From Maricaulis sp048270095 (lineage in GTDB: Bacteria > Pseudomonadota > Alphaproteobacteria > Caulobacterales > Maricaulaceae): 64,000 nt of DNA. Shown here in pieces: positions 24,444-34,563 of the stretch. The notes under the pieces are model-generated. The model saw only the letters and a program-made list of their open reading frames with translations, was not told where the DNA came from and did not search any database. Location of the stretch: contig NZ_JBLWTL010000005.1 of NCBI RefSeq assembly GCF_048270095.1, positions 1-64,000 of the forward strand. Reading direction: 5' to 3'. The position numbers were made by a program, and so were the translations under genes. Position 1 is the first letter of the stretch. Every line of letters starts with the position of its first letter.

Positions 24444-26360
24444 ATGACCCCGGAGATCCCCTTGGCCGAGACATCGCAAACCGCCGAACATCGCGCCGAT
24501 ACCGACCGGGGCTCCAGCTTTGCTTCCGAGCTTGAGCGCGATGCGGCGCATCGGGAAAAGGCCCGCAGTGCCCAGCCACTGCGCCGGCTCTTGCCCTATG
24601 TGCTCGCCTATCCCGGTCTGCTGGCGGCCTTCACCCTGTTTCTTGTCCTCGCCTCGACCCTCACCCTGATCCTGCCCGGCGCCTTTCGCCTCGTCGTCGA
24701 TTGCGGTTTTGCCGGCGCCTCGGATTCGGCGATCTGCGGCGCCTTCTCGATTGGCGACGGCCTGTCGGCCTATTTCCTCGCCGGGATTGCCGTCGCCGCC
24801 CTGCTCGGCCTCGCCAGCGCCATGCGCTTCTATTTCATCAGCCGGCTCGGTGAGCGCGTTGTCGCTGACCTGCGCCGCAATGTGTTCGATCACCTCCTCT
24901 CCCTGAGCCCCACTTTTTACGCCAGCACGCGCACCGGCGAAGTGCTCTCGCGCCTGACTACGGACACGACGCTGATCCAGACCGTGGTCGGCTCCTCGGT
25001 CTCCGTCGCGCTGCGCACCGTGGCGACCACGACCGGGGCGCTGATCCTGATGGTCGTGGTCAACTGGCAGCTCGCCCTGATGGTGCTGGCGCTCGGGCCG
25101 GTTATCCTCGGTCCGATCATGTTGTTTGGCCGCCGGGTACAGCGCCTGTCGCGCTCCAGCCAGGACAATCTCGCCGATGCCTCGGCCCGCGCCAGCGAAA
25201 GCCTGCAGGCGATCGAGACCGTGCAGGCCTTCACCCGCGAACCCGAGGAAAGGTCGCGCTTTGCTGAGGCCGTCGAGACCACTTTCAAGGTCTCGCTCGC
25301 CCGCATTGAAGTGCGCGCCTGGATGACGGCGATCATCTTCACGGTGATCCTGTCGGGCCTGATCGCGGTCTTGTGGTTTGGTGCCGTCCAGGTCCAGGCC
25401 GGCAGCATCACGCCCGGCGCGATGACCCAGTTTGTGATGTATGCCTTCGTCGCCGTTTCGGGCGTCGGCATGCTCACCGAGACCTATACCGAAGTGATGC
25501 GGGCCGCCGGTGCGACCGAGCGCCTGATGGAATTGCTCGCGGCCAAACCCGATATCGATGTGCCGGAAATGCCGGAGCATTTCGCGACACCGGTACGCGG
25601 GGAGATCGCGTTCGACAATGTTTCCTTCGCCTATCCGACGCGCCCCGACGCGCTGGCGCTTGAGGGGATCAGCCTGAAGGTGGAGCCGGGCCAGACCGTC
25701 GCCCTGGTCGGGCCGTCGGGTGCCGGCAAGAGCACCATGTTCCAGCTCCTGCTGCGCCTCTATGACCCGGCCTCCGGAGGGTTGAGCGTCGACGGTGTCG
25801 ATATCAGCCAGCTCGATCCGACTGAACTGCGCAATGCGCTCTCGATCGTGCAACAGAATGCGCCGCTATTTGGCGGTTCGGTCGCCGACAATATCCGCTT
25901 CGGGCGCGCCGGAGCCTCGCTTGAGGACGTGATCGAGGCGGCCAGGGCTGCCAATGCCGATGACTTCATCATGGCGCTGCCGGACGGCTATCAAACCCAG
26001 CTTGGCGAAAATGCCCGCACGCTTTCGGGCGGCCAGCGCCAACGCTTGGCGATTGCCCGGGCCATCCTGCGCGACGCCCCGATCCTCCTGCTTGATGAGG
26101 CGACCAGCGCGCTGGATTCCGAAAGCGAGGCGGTGATCCAGACCGCGTTCGAGACCCTGTCACGCAATCGCACCACCCTGGTCATCGCCCACCGTCTGGC
26201 CACCGTGCGCAAGGCCGATTTCATCGTCGTGCTCGAGGGCGGCCGTATTGTCGACCAGGGCACGCACACCGAATTGCTCGCCCGCGGCGGGCTCTATGCG
26301 CGCTATATCGAACTGCAGTTCACCGTCCCGGACGAGGATGAGGCTTCCGCCTCCGCCTAG
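24444..26360 (+). CDS. ABC exporter, fused permease and ATPase
   Basis: A half-size ABC exporter of 638 aa in the inner membrane. A hydrophilic N-terminal 45 residues is followed by a six-helix transmembrane domain (about 50-340) and a nucleotide-binding domain with Walker A GPSGAGKST, Q-loop QQNAPLFGG, signature LSGGQRQRLAIARA, Walker B ILLLDEATSALD and the H-loop AHRLATV. It resembles MsbA/multidrug or lipid exporters. The substrate cannot be inferred. It is convergent with fhs and the stop codons overlap by 4 bp. Confidence 0.9.
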   Translation: MTPEIPLAETSQTAEHRADTDRGSSFASELERDAAHREKARSAQPLRRLLPYVLAYPGLLAAFTLFLVLASTLTLILPGAFRLVVDCGFAGASDSAICGAFSIGDGLSAYFLAGIAVAALLGLASAMRFYFISRLGERVVADLRRNVFDHLLSLSPTFYASTRTGEVLSRLTTDTTLIQTVVGSSVSVALRTVATTTGALILMVVVNWQLALMVLALGPVILGPIMLFGRRVQRLSRSSQDNLADASARASESLQAIETVQAFTREPEERSRFAEAVETTFKVSLARIEVRAWMTAIIFTVILSGLIAVLWFGAVQVQAGSITPGAMTQFVMYAFVAVSGVGMLTETYTEVMRAAGATERLMELLAAKPDIDVPEMPEHFATPVRGEIAFDNVSFAYPTRPDALALEGISLKVEPGQTVALVGPSGAGKSTMFQLLLRLYDPASGGLSVDGVDISQLDPTELRNALSIVQQNAPLFGGSVADNIRFGRAGASLEDVIEAARAANADDFIMALPDGYQTQLGENARTLSGGQRQRLAIARAILRDAPILLLDEATSALDSESEAVIQTAFETLSRNRTTLVIAHRLATVRKADFIVVLEGGRIVDQGTHTELLARGGLYARYIELQFTVPDEDEASASA

Positions 26361-28027
26361 AAAAGCCCAACGACATTGCCGGCATCATCCAGCCCGATAT
26401 TCTCGGCCGAGGGCACACGCGGAAGGCCAGGCATGGTCATGATCTGACCACAGATCACGACGATGAAACCGGCCCCGGCAGCGAGTCGGACTTCACGGAC
26501 CTCCAGCGTGTGTCCATCGGGCGCGCCGCGCCGTGTCGGGTCCGTCGTGAAGCTGTATTGCGTCTTGGCCATGCAGACCGGCAAATCCCCGAACCCGGCT
26601 TTCTCCCAGGCCGCCAATTGATCGCGCACGGCCTTGTCTGCGGTGACGCCGTCAGCGCGGTAAATCTCGCGGGCAATCGTCTCGATTTTATCGAACAGGG
26701 GCATTGAGTCCGGATAAAGCGGTTTGAAATCTGCCTTGCCCGTATCAATCAAGGCCACCAGCTTGCCGGCCAATTCTTCTGCCCCGGCACCGCCGTCTGC
26801 CCAGTGCCGGCAAATCACGGCCTCGCCGCCGCGCTCCGCCACATAAGCCTTCACCGCCTCGATTTCGGCGTCGGTATCGACCGTGAAGTGATTGATCGCA
26901 ACGATTGCCGGCACGCCGAATTTGGCGAGATTTTCCATATGGCGCCCGAGATTGGCGCAGCCTTCCTGGACGGCCTCGAGGTTCTCGGCTCCGAGATCCT
27001 CCTTCGCGACGCCGCCATTCATCTTCAGCGCCCGGATCGTCGCCACAAGCACGACGGCTTTCGGCTTCAGCCCGGCCTTGCGGCATTTGACGTTGAAGAA
27101 CTTCTCGGCCCCGAGATCGGCGCCGAACCCGGCTTCCGTGACAACATAATCGGCCAGCTTGAGCGCCGACCTTGTCGCGATCACGGAATTACAGCCATGG
27201 GCGATATTGGCGAAGGGGCCGCCATGGATAAAGGCCGGGTTATTCTCCAGCGTCTGAACCAGATTGGGCTGCATCGCCGTTTTCAACAATACGGTCATGG
27301 CGCCGTCAGCCTTGATATCGCGGCAGGTAATCGCACTTTTGTCGCGCCGGTAGGCGACGATGATATCACCCAGCCGACGTTGCAGATCGTCCAGGTCAGT
27401 CGCAAGGCAGAGGATGGCCATCACTTCGGAGGCGACGGTGATGTCGAAACCGGATTCGCCCGGGAATCCATTGCTGACACCGCCGAGCGAGGTGGTGATC
27501 TGGCGCAGGGCGCGATCATTCATGTCCACGACGCGGCGCCAGACGATGCGGCGCTGGTCGATCTCGAGCGCATTGCCCCAATAGATATGATTGTCGATCA
27601 TCGCCGAGAGCAGACTATGCGCCGAGGTGATGGCGTGAAAATCGCCGGTGAAGTGGAGATTGATATCTTCCATCGGCACGACCTGGGCATGGCCGCCGCC
27701 CGCCGCGCCGCCTTTCATCCCGAAACAGGGGCCCAGCGAGGGTTCGCGAATGCAGATCGCGGCCTTTTTGCCGATCCGGTTGAGGGCATCGCCGAGCCCG
27801 ACCGTGGTCGTGGTCTTGCCCTCGCCGGCCGGGGTCGGATTGATCGCGGTGACCAGGATGAGGTGCCCGTCCGGTTTGTCCTCCAGACTGGCCAGGAAGG
27901 GTGCCGTCAGCTTGGCCTTGTCGGTGCCATACTGGGCAATGGCATCGGCCGGGATGTCGAGCCGGCCGGCGACTTCGGTGATTGGCCGCAGGGTTGCGGC
28001 GCGGGCGATTTCGATGTCGGTTGTCAT
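26357..28027 (-). CDS. fhs: Formate-tetrahydrofolate ligase
   Basis: A 556-aa ATP-dependent ligase joining formate and THF into 10-formyl-THF for purines and one-carbon metabolism. Motifs seen: P-loop TPAGEGKTTTTVGLGDAL, EPSLGPCFGMKGGAAGGGHAQV, HFTGDFHAITSAHSLLSAMIDNH and FGAPAIV-type FGVPAIVAINHF. Full length. It lies 25 bases downstream of fdsD and is probably co-transcribed with the formate dehydrogenase genes, which places both formate oxidation and formate activation in one locus. Confidence 0.96.
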   Translation of the reverse strand: MTTDIEIARAATLRPITEVAGRLDIPADAIAQYGTDKAKLTAPFLASLEDKPDGHLILVTAINPTPAGEGKTTTTVGLGDALNRIGKKAAICIREPSLGPCFGMKGGAAGGGHAQVVPMEDINLHFTGDFHAITSAHSLLSAMIDNHIYWGNALEIDQRRIVWRRVVDMNDRALRQITTSLGGVSNGFPGESGFDITVASEVMAILCLATDLDDLQRRLGDIIVAYRRDKSAITCRDIKADGAMTVLLKTAMQPNLVQTLENNPAFIHGGPFANIAHGCNSVIATRSALKLADYVVTEAGFGADLGAEKFFNVKCRKAGLKPKAVVLVATIRALKMNGGVAKEDLGAENLEAVQEGCANLGRHMENLAKFGVPAIVAINHFTVDTDAEIEAVKAYVAERGGEAVICRHWADGGAGAEELAGKLVALIDTGKADFKPLYPDSMPLFDKIETIAREIYRADGVTADKAVRDQLAAWEKAGFGDLPVCMAKTQYSFTTDPTRRGAPDGHTLEVREVRLAAGAGFIVVICGQIMTMPGLPRVPSAENIGLDDAGNVVGLF

Positions 28028-28052
28028 GAGGGCAGTCCGATCCAGTCTGGTG

Positions 28053-28268
28053 TCAGCTGAGGGCGATGAGCCGGGTGATCGCGGCGGTTATGGTCGGGCG
28101 CAGCCCGGCATCGGGAGATTGCGAGAGCGCGATCAGGCGATCACGCATGCCAGGATCCCAGAATTTGCGAATATGGACGGCCACACCCTCGATCGCTTCG
28201 GCCTCGGTATAGGGGGCGTAAAAATCGGCAATCTGATGGGCCATCCGGATGAGACTGGCATCATTCAT
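28053..28268 (-). CDS. fdsD: Formate dehydrogenase delta subunit
   Basis: Small 71-aa protein, MNDASLIRMAHQIADFYAPY followed by HIRKFWDPGMRDRL, characteristic of FdsD proteins that accompany soluble NAD-dependent molybdenum formate dehydrogenases. The start at 28268 overlaps the end of fdhD by 8 bp; a longer upstream frame is inside fdhD. The role is accessory (assembly or stability of the complex). Confidence 0.85.
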   Translation of the reverse strand: MNDASLIRMAHQIADFYAPYTEAEAIEGVAVHIRKFWDPGMRDRLIALSQSPDAGLRPTITAAITRLIALS

Positions 28269-29058
28269 CGGCAGACTCCGGGCTGAAGAAGACAATGGCG
28301 CCATCCGGACCGGCCGCCGCAACCCGCAGCGCGAGCCGGGTGGCCAGGTTCAGGGCGAGGCCGGTCGGGGCCGACTGGCCGGCGAGCAGGGCCGCGCGCA
28401 TCCGTGCCGCCTTGAAGACAAGTTCGAAACTGCAGCGGCTGCTCATCACGACAAAGCCCGCATCGTCCGGCTCGCCGCCTCGCAGGCGGGCGCCGGCCAG
28501 TTTGTCGAGGGCATTGTGCCGGCCAACATCTTCACGCACGAGGATGATCTCGCCATCCAGGCGGCACCAGGCGGCAGCGTGAACGCTGCGGGTCTCGCGG
28601 TTGAGATGCTGGTGACCGGGCAGGGAGTCGAGCGCGGCGCGGATGGCCGCCGCTTCGACCCTCGGCCCGGGCGGCAGGGCGCTCGGCGGTGCGTGCAGAT
28701 CAGCAAGCTGCTCCACACCGCACAGGCCGCAACCGGTCCGGCCATCCAGCGCGCGGCGATGTATCCGGTCGCTGCGCACCAAATCCGGCGCAATGCGGAT
28801 ATCGGCCGTGAGGCCCTCGGGCCATTGGCGGATTGCGACGGTCTTGATATCGCGGCCGCTCGCCACCGCCCCCTCAGTCAGGGCCAGGCCGATGGCGAGA
28901 TCCTCGACATCGGTCGGGCTGGCCATCATCACGGTCCAGGCGGTGCCGTTGAAGCCGATCTCGACCGGAACCTCTTCGGCAATGCCCCACTCGTGCGCCC
29001 CCTCGGCCGAGGAATGGACATTCGCGCGCCGGCTCACGGGGAAAGAAGGACTCGCCAC
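28261..29058 (-). CDS. fdhD: Formate dehydrogenase accessory sulfurtransferase
   Basis: FdhD passes sulfur to the molybdenum cofactor of formate dehydrogenase. This 265-aa copy has the essential CxxC in GRTGCGLCG (C110, C113), and REDVGRHNALDKLAGA and VMSSRCSFELVFKAA motifs. It lies 9 bases after fdsA and overlaps fdsD, consistent with co-expression with the enzyme it matures. Confidence 0.93.
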   Translation of the reverse strand: MASPSFPVSRRANVHSSAEGAHEWGIAEEVPVEIGFNGTAWTVMMASPTDVEDLAIGLALTEGAVASGRDIKTVAIRQWPEGLTADIRIAPDLVRSDRIHRRALDGRTGCGLCGVEQLADLHAPPSALPPGPRVEAAAIRAALDSLPGHQHLNRETRSVHAAAWCRLDGEIILVREDVGRHNALDKLAGARLRGGEPDDAGFVVMSSRCSFELVFKAARMRAALLAGQSAPTGLALNLATRLALRVAAAGPDGAIVFFSPESADE

Positions 29059-29067
29059 CTCTGCGCC

Positions 29068-31905
29068 CTATTCTGCAGCCGGGATGACGCGAACGGCGCG
29101 GTGGGCGCGGCGCTCGCGTTCGGCCTGCCAGTCTGACGGCATGTTGGAGGGCGAGACCTGGACGGCGGTCACCTTGTATTCCGGGCAGCTGGTGGCCCAG
29201 TCAGAGAGCTCGGTCGTAACGACATTGGCGCCCGTCTCCGGGTGGTGGAACGTCGTGTAGACGATGCCCGGCGGCACCCGGTCTGTGATCGTGGCGCGCA
29301 CCGTGATCGCGCCCTTGCGGCTGGACAGCGAGACCATATCGCCATCGGCGACGCCGCGCATTTGCGCATCGGCCGGATGGATTTCCAGCAAATCCTCGTC
29401 ATGCCAGGAAGAATTGGCCGTGCGCCGTGTCTGGGCGCCGACATTATACTGGCTCAGGATGCGGCCGGTGGTCAGCAAGAGCGGGAAGTGCCGGTTGGAG
29501 CGTTCCTCGGTCGGCACGTATTGCGTCATCATGAAATGACCCTTGCCGCGCACGAAACCGCCGACATGCATGACCGGCGTGCCGTCCGGCGCGGCCTCAT
29601 TGCACGGCCACTGGATCGAGGGACCATTGTCGAGACGGTCGAAACTGACCCCGGCGAAGGTAGGCGTCAGGGTCGCGATCTCGTCCATGATGGCGGCGGC
29701 ATTGTCATACTGCATCGGGAAGCCCATCGCCGTGGAGAGGCGGCAGACCGTCTCCCATTCCGACAGGCCCTGTTTTTCCGGCATGGCCGGGCGGACGCGA
29801 TTGATGCGGCGTTCGGCATTGATGAAGGTGCCGTCTTTTTCCAGGAAGGAGGTGCCGGGCAGGAAGACGTGCGCATAGGCTGCCGTTTCGTTGACGAAGA
29901 GGTCTTGCACGATGACGCAATCCATCGCCCGCAGCGCCGCCAGTACATGATGACTGTCCGGATCGGACTGGGCGATATCCTCGCCCTGGACATAGAGGCC
30001 ACGGAAAGACCCATCGAGGGCGGCGGAGAACATGTTGGGGATGCGCAGGCCGGGCTCGGCCAGCAAATCGCGGCCCCAGGACTGCTCGAAGGCACCGCGC
30101 ACAATGTCGTCGGAGACATGGCGATAGCCTGGGAATTCATGCGGGAAGGAGCCCATATCGCAGGAGCCCTGGACATTGTTCTGACCGCGCAGCGGGCTGA
30201 TGCCGACGCCCTCGCGTCCGAAATTACCGGTCGCCATCGCCAGATTGGCCATGCCCATGACCATGGATGAGCCTTGGGAATGCTCCGTCACACCCAGCCC
30301 GTAATAGATCGCGCCATTGCCGCCAGTGGCATAGAGCCGGGCAGCATCGCGCAAGTCCTGCGCCGGCACGCCGCTGACGGCCTCGACAGCTTCCGGTGAA
30401 TTACTGGCATCGCTGATGAAATCGGCCCAGCGTTTGAAACTGTCATCCTCGCAACGCTCGGCGATGAAGGCGCTATCGGCCAGACCCTCGGTGATGATGA
30501 CATGGGCGAGGGCATTGATCACGGCGACATTGGTGCCAGGACGCAGCTGGAGATGATGTGCAGCGCTGATATGCGGCGAGCGCACCAGATCAATGCGGCG
30601 CGGATCGATCACGATCAGCTTTGCGCCGGCCCGCAGGCGCTTCTTCATGCGAGAGGCAAAGACCGGGTGCGCATCGGTTGGGTTGGCGCCGATCACCAGG
30701 ATGACATCGGCCTGCTCGACCGATTTGAAGTCTTGTGTGCCGGCGGACGTGCCCAGCGTAACGCTTAGCCCGTAGCCGGTCGGCGAATGACAGACGCGGG
30801 CGCAGGTGTCGACATTATTATTGCCAAAGGCAGCGCGAACCATTTTCTGGACGACATAAACCTCTTCATTGGTACAGCGCGATGATGTGATGCCACCGAT
30901 TGCGCCTCTGCCATGTTCGGCCTGGATGCGGCGCAGGCGGGTGGCGGCGAAATCGATCGCCTCGTCCCAGCTGCATTCGCGCCATGGATCGGTGATATTC
31001 TCACGCACCATCGGCGAGAGCATGCGCTCCTGATGCGTCGCATAACCCCAGGCGAAACGCCCCTTGACGCAGGAATGGCCTTCATTGGCACCGCCCTCGC
31101 GGTCCGGCGTCATGCGCACCACTTCATCGCCCTGCAGCTCGGCGATGAAGGAACAGCCGACGCCGCAATAGGCACAGGTGGTTTTCACTTCGCGCCGTGG
31201 CTGGCCGTGTTCGACGATGGTCTTTTCCATCAGTGTCGCGGTCGGGCAAGCCTGGACGCAGGCGCCGCAGGAGACGCATTCACTGTCGAAGAACGTCTCG
31301 CCGAGACTGGCGGTGACCTTTGAATCGAAGCCGCGGCCTTCAATGGTCAGCGCCAGCGTGCCTTGAACTTCGTCGCAAGCCCGTACGCAGCGCGAACAGA
31401 CAATGCATTTCGAGCCGTCGAACTGGAAATAGGGATTGGAGGCGTCAACGCCTTCATCGAGATGGTTCTCACCATCAAAGCCATAACGCACCTCGCGCAG
31501 GCCAACTTCGCCGGCCGTGTCCTGCAACTCGCAATCGCCATTGGCCGAACAGGTCAGGCAGTCGAGCGGATGGTCGGAGATATAAAGCTCCATAATGCCG
31601 CGGCGCAGGGCTTCCAGGCGCGGCGACTGGGTGGTGACCTTCAGGCCTTCCGCGACCGGCGTGGTGCAGGAAGCCGGCGTGCCCTTGCGGCCTTCAATTT
31701 CGACCAGGCACATGCGGCAAGAGCCGAAGGGCTGAAGGCTGTCGGTGGCGCAGAGCTTGGGGATCCGGGCCTCGGTCTGGGCTGCAGCCCGCATGATCGA
31801 TGTGCCGGCGGGAACCTGCACGCGCTTGCCGTCGATCTCGAGGCTGACGCTCGCTTCGCCGGCCTTCGCCGGGGTTCCAAAATCTGATGCTTTGCGGCTA
31901 CCCAT
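29068..31905 (-). CDS. fdsA: NAD-dependent formate dehydrogenase, molybdenum alpha subunit
   Basis: A 945-aa catalytic subunit oxidising formate to CO2. From the N terminus there is a 2Fe-2S domain (C52, FGSCRMC), a His/Cys cluster (CLTCSANGDC), two ferredoxin-like clusters (CIVCSRCVRAC, CVSCGACVQAC) and a molybdopterin domain opening with CAYCGVGC. The molybdenum ligand fits C372 in CARVCHSPT, where some homologues carry selenocysteine; here it is a plain Cys codon. The C-terminal cofactor domain has QYNVGAQTRRTANS. Cytosolic, no Tat signal. It follows fdsB by 4 bases in fdsGBA-fdhD-fdsD order. Confidence 0.95.
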   Translation of the reverse strand: MGSRKASDFGTPAKAGEASVSLEIDGKRVQVPAGTSIMRAAAQTEARIPKLCATDSLQPFGSCRMCLVEIEGRKGTPASCTTPVAEGLKVTTQSPRLEALRRGIMELYISDHPLDCLTCSANGDCELQDTAGEVGLREVRYGFDGENHLDEGVDASNPYFQFDGSKCIVCSRCVRACDEVQGTLALTIEGRGFDSKVTASLGETFFDSECVSCGACVQACPTATLMEKTIVEHGQPRREVKTTCAYCGVGCSFIAELQGDEVVRMTPDREGGANEGHSCVKGRFAWGYATHQERMLSPMVRENITDPWRECSWDEAIDFAATRLRRIQAEHGRGAIGGITSSRCTNEEVYVVQKMVRAAFGNNNVDTCARVCHSPTGYGLSVTLGTSAGTQDFKSVEQADVILVIGANPTDAHPVFASRMKKRLRAGAKLIVIDPRRIDLVRSPHISAAHHLQLRPGTNVAVINALAHVIITEGLADSAFIAERCEDDSFKRWADFISDASNSPEAVEAVSGVPAQDLRDAARLYATGGNGAIYYGLGVTEHSQGSSMVMGMANLAMATGNFGREGVGISPLRGQNNVQGSCDMGSFPHEFPGYRHVSDDIVRGAFEQSWGRDLLAEPGLRIPNMFSAALDGSFRGLYVQGEDIAQSDPDSHHVLAALRAMDCVIVQDLFVNETAAYAHVFLPGTSFLEKDGTFINAERRINRVRPAMPEKQGLSEWETVCRLSTAMGFPMQYDNAAAIMDEIATLTPTFAGVSFDRLDNGPSIQWPCNEAAPDGTPVMHVGGFVRGKGHFMMTQYVPTEERSNRHFPLLLTTGRILSQYNVGAQTRRTANSSWHDEDLLEIHPADAQMRGVADGDMVSLSSRKGAITVRATITDRVPPGIVYTTFHHPETGANVVTTELSDWATSCPEYKVTAVQVSPSNMPSDWQAERERRAHRAVRVIPAAE

Positions 31906-31909
31906 GGCG

Positions 31910-33478
31910 CTATCCTACCACCGTTTCATCGGCCTGTAGCGGCTCGGCCTGGAAGTCTTCTCGGAAATGGCGCAGCGCGCTCATCACCGGCATCGGCGTC
32001 AGCCCGCCCATGGCGCAGAGCGAGCCGTCTGTGAGCACGGTACACAATTCCTCGACGAGGACGAGATTGGCTTCGACATCCTCGCCGCGGCGGACCTTGG
32101 CCAGTGTCTCGGCGCCGCGCACCGAGCCGATCCGGCAAGGCGTGCATTTGCCGCAACTCTCCTCGGCGCAGAACTCCATCGCAAACTCGGCCTGGCGTGC
32201 CATGTCGACGGTGTCGTCAAACACGACAATCCCGCCATGGCCCAGCATCGCCCCGGCAGCGGCGAAGGCTTCATACTCCATTGGCAAGTCGAGCATGGAC
32301 GCGGGCAGATAAGCACCGAGCGGCCCGCCGACTTGCACAGCGCGCACGGGGCGGCCCGACAGCGTGCCGCCGCCATGAGTTTCAATCAGTTCGCGCAGGG
32401 AGAGCCCGAAGGGTGCCTCGAACAGGCCGCCGCGTTTGATATTGCCGGCCAGCTGGAAAGCCTGTGTGCCGCGGGAACGTTCATTGCCGAGTGCCTGATA
32501 GGCGGCAGCGCCCTTGGCAAGAATGTCCGGCACGCTGGCCAGGGTGAGGACGTTGTTGACGATGGTGGGCTTGCCAAACAGGCCGGAGATCGCCGGGATG
32601 GGTGGTTTGACCCGCACCTGGCCGCGCTTGCCCTCAAGGCTTTCGAGCATCGCGCTCTCTTCGCCGCAGACATAGGAGCCGGCCCCGCGTCGCAGGGTGA
32701 GGTGAAAGCTGCGGCCTGATCCGAGTACGTCCTCGCCGAGCCATCCACGCGCTTCCCAGGCCGATATGGCGGCGCGCATCGTCCGGATAGCGTCGGGGTA
32801 TTCCGAGCGCAGATAGATAAAGCCCTGGGTCGCGCCGACAGCGAGGCCGGCGATGATCATGCCTTCGATCAATTGGCCCGGATCACCTTCGATCAACATC
32901 CGGTCGGCGAATGTGCCGCTATCGCCCTCATCGGCATTGCAGCAAATATATTTCTCTTCGCCGGGCGCATCGGCAGCGGTTTTCCATTTGATGCCGGCGG
33001 GGAAGCCGGCGCCGCCGCGGCCTCGCAGACCCGAGGCCGTGACGGTTTCGATCGTGTCGGTGGCGCTTTGCGCGATCGCGGCCCGTAAACCGTCAAGGCC
33101 GCCCATCCGTTCAAAGCCGTCCAGGTCGAGCGGGTCGAGAACGCCGCAGCGCCGGTAAAGAAGCCGCGTCTGCGCCTGCATCCAGCTCAGCGCCTCGACG
33201 GGGCCCAGCGCGAGCGGGTGTCCGTCGCGGAAGTCTTGCTCGAACAGGGCTTCGAGATCGTCCTCGCAGAGCGGCCCGAAGCCGTGGCGTACGCCATCGC
33301 GCTCAATCTCCAGCATGGGTTCCAGCCAGAGCATGCCGCGCGAACCGGTGCGAACCAGATTGAGGACAATGCCGCGTTGCTGCGCGATCTCCTGCAGGCG
33401 TTCGGCGACCGCGTCCGCACCGACTGAACGGGCCGCGGCATCGCGTGGCAGGAAGAGGGTGAGGGGATCAGTCATCAT
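31910..33478 (-). CDS. fdsB: NAD-dependent formate dehydrogenase, FMN/NAD beta subunit
   Basis: A 522-aa NuoF-like diaphorase subunit passing electrons from the Fe-S chain to NAD+. After a thioredoxin-like N-terminal region without cysteines, the FMN/NAD domain has GLRGRGGAGFPAGIKWKTA, CNADEGDSGTFADRMLIEGDP and GAGSYVCGEESAMLESLEG. The C-terminal 4Fe-4S motif is ESCGKCTPCRIG. The start is the tandem ATG at 33478/33475, overlapping fdsG by 11 bp or so; the longer frame to 33541 reads through fdsG. Confidence 0.94.
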   Translation of the reverse strand: MMTDPLTLFLPRDAAARSVGADAVAERLQEIAQQRGIVLNLVRTGSRGMLWLEPMLEIERDGVRHGFGPLCEDDLEALFEQDFRDGHPLALGPVEALSWMQAQTRLLYRRCGVLDPLDLDGFERMGGLDGLRAAIAQSATDTIETVTASGLRGRGGAGFPAGIKWKTAADAPGEEKYICCNADEGDSGTFADRMLIEGDPGQLIEGMIIAGLAVGATQGFIYLRSEYPDAIRTMRAAISAWEARGWLGEDVLGSGRSFHLTLRRGAGSYVCGEESAMLESLEGKRGQVRVKPPIPAISGLFGKPTIVNNVLTLASVPDILAKGAAAYQALGNERSRGTQAFQLAGNIKRGGLFEAPFGLSLRELIETHGGGTLSGRPVRAVQVGGPLGAYLPASMLDLPMEYEAFAAAGAMLGHGGIVVFDDTVDMARQAEFAMEFCAEESCGKCTPCRIGSVRGAETLAKVRRGEDVEANLVLVEELCTVLTDGSLCAMGGLTPMPVMSALRHFREDFQAEPLQADETVVG

Positions 33479-33902
33479 CACCGCTCCCGGCGCTGGCCGC
33501 GGCAAGGCGGTCAGGGGTTGCCCGCCCGACCAGGCGCTCACCGATCAGTGCCGCGGGACCGAGCGCGCAATTGCCCAGGCAATAGACCGCTTCATGCGGC
33601 GTGCCGGCACGGTCCAGCTCTGCGGCAAGCTGGTCTGCCCCGACCGCCTGACAGGCCTCGGCCCGGCACAGACGGATGCGGCGCTCTGCACGCGGGGCGG
33701 TCGAGAAGTCGGCGTAGAAACTGCGCACGCCCTGGATTTCGGCACGGGAAATATTGAGGCTTGCGGCGATGGTCCGGGCGGCTTCATCGCTGACGCACGC
33801 GTGTGCTCGCTGGACGTCATGGAGAATTTCGATCAGGGCGTCGGCACGGTGACCATACCACGCACAGACCTGTTCCACCGTTTCCCTATCTTTCTTCGAC
33901 AC
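33468..33902 (-). CDS. fdsG: NAD-dependent formate dehydrogenase, gamma subunit
   Basis: NuoE-like thioredoxin-fold 2Fe-2S subunit; cluster ligands are in LCRAEACQAVGA and YCLGNCALGP. The start is placed at a GTG (33902) because GGGGAGA lies 6 bases upstream, giving 144 aa; an in-frame ATG at 33962 adds 20 unconserved residues. It is the first gene of the fdsGBA-fdhD-fdsD operon, with the promoter presumably in the gene-free 33903-34563 stretch. Confidence 0.9.
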   Translation of the reverse strand: MSKKDRETVEQVCAWYGHRADALIEILHDVQRAHACVSDEAARTIAASLNISRAEIQGVRSFYADFSTAPRAERRIRLCRAEACQAVGADQLAAELDRAGTPHEAVYCLGNCALGPAALIGERLVGRATPDRLAAASAGSGDDD

Positions 33903-34563
33903 GCCAGTCTCCCCATGCGTGATCAGTGTTTTCCCGGCATAGATGTTCGGCCAGAACGGCACGTGTCCTGCGCGGCGTCAGGCCAAAAACCACCTTACAC
34001 ACTGATGATCTCTCCCGTTTGGCTGGTCAGAGCTTTCGGCACCACTGAAACTCGACCCGCACTGCCGCCGGCCGGTTTCCCCGGGGCGTGACATAGTCTT
34101 GCCAAGACCATACTGGCTCGGTTGCTTTCGGTACAGACCAGCGGTGAAGTCATGCCCGTTCGCTGCTGCGGGAGTTCATGCAGTCCTTTCGTGCAACCGG
34201 GCAATTTTCTGTAACCGACTTGAATATCGCAAGGATTTCGAGCGCTAGTCGGTTTTCCGGGTGCAAGACCCGGCGTGTCGGCGGCGATTGCCCCAAAAAC
34301 CCTGGCCCAAGGCAGCGGGATTCTTTGACGCGATGCGCGAAACCGTTGAAAGTGCACCAGAGGTTATTGCGTCAGCATGATTGCGAGGCTTCGTGGAGCC
34401 CCGGCCGTGACGATCTGGTTGGCCTTCCACGAGGCATAATCGCGGGAAATGCCGTAGATGCCTGTGTCGATACGCGTGTTAGCATCTGACATCGCCCGCA
34501 GCCGCAATTTCGGTAGTGGGAAGTCGGACGACCACAACGGGAATCAAGCCCAGGGGGGCTCAA
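33903..34563. other. Gene-free region upstream of fdsG
   Basis: About 660 bases between the divergent fds operon and the PAS regulator gene. Both promoters must be here. I see no convincing operator, RNA structure or coding frame; the short frames on both strands lack family features. Confidence 0.5.

Noticed and set aside
23607..25853. 748-aa open frame on the minus strand
   Set aside because: Runs antisense through the methyltransferase and ABC exporter genes; low-complexity shadow.
33995..34357. 120-aa frame upstream of fdsG
   Set aside because: No RBS, no conserved features, Pro/Arg-rich composition typical of noncoding high-GC DNA.
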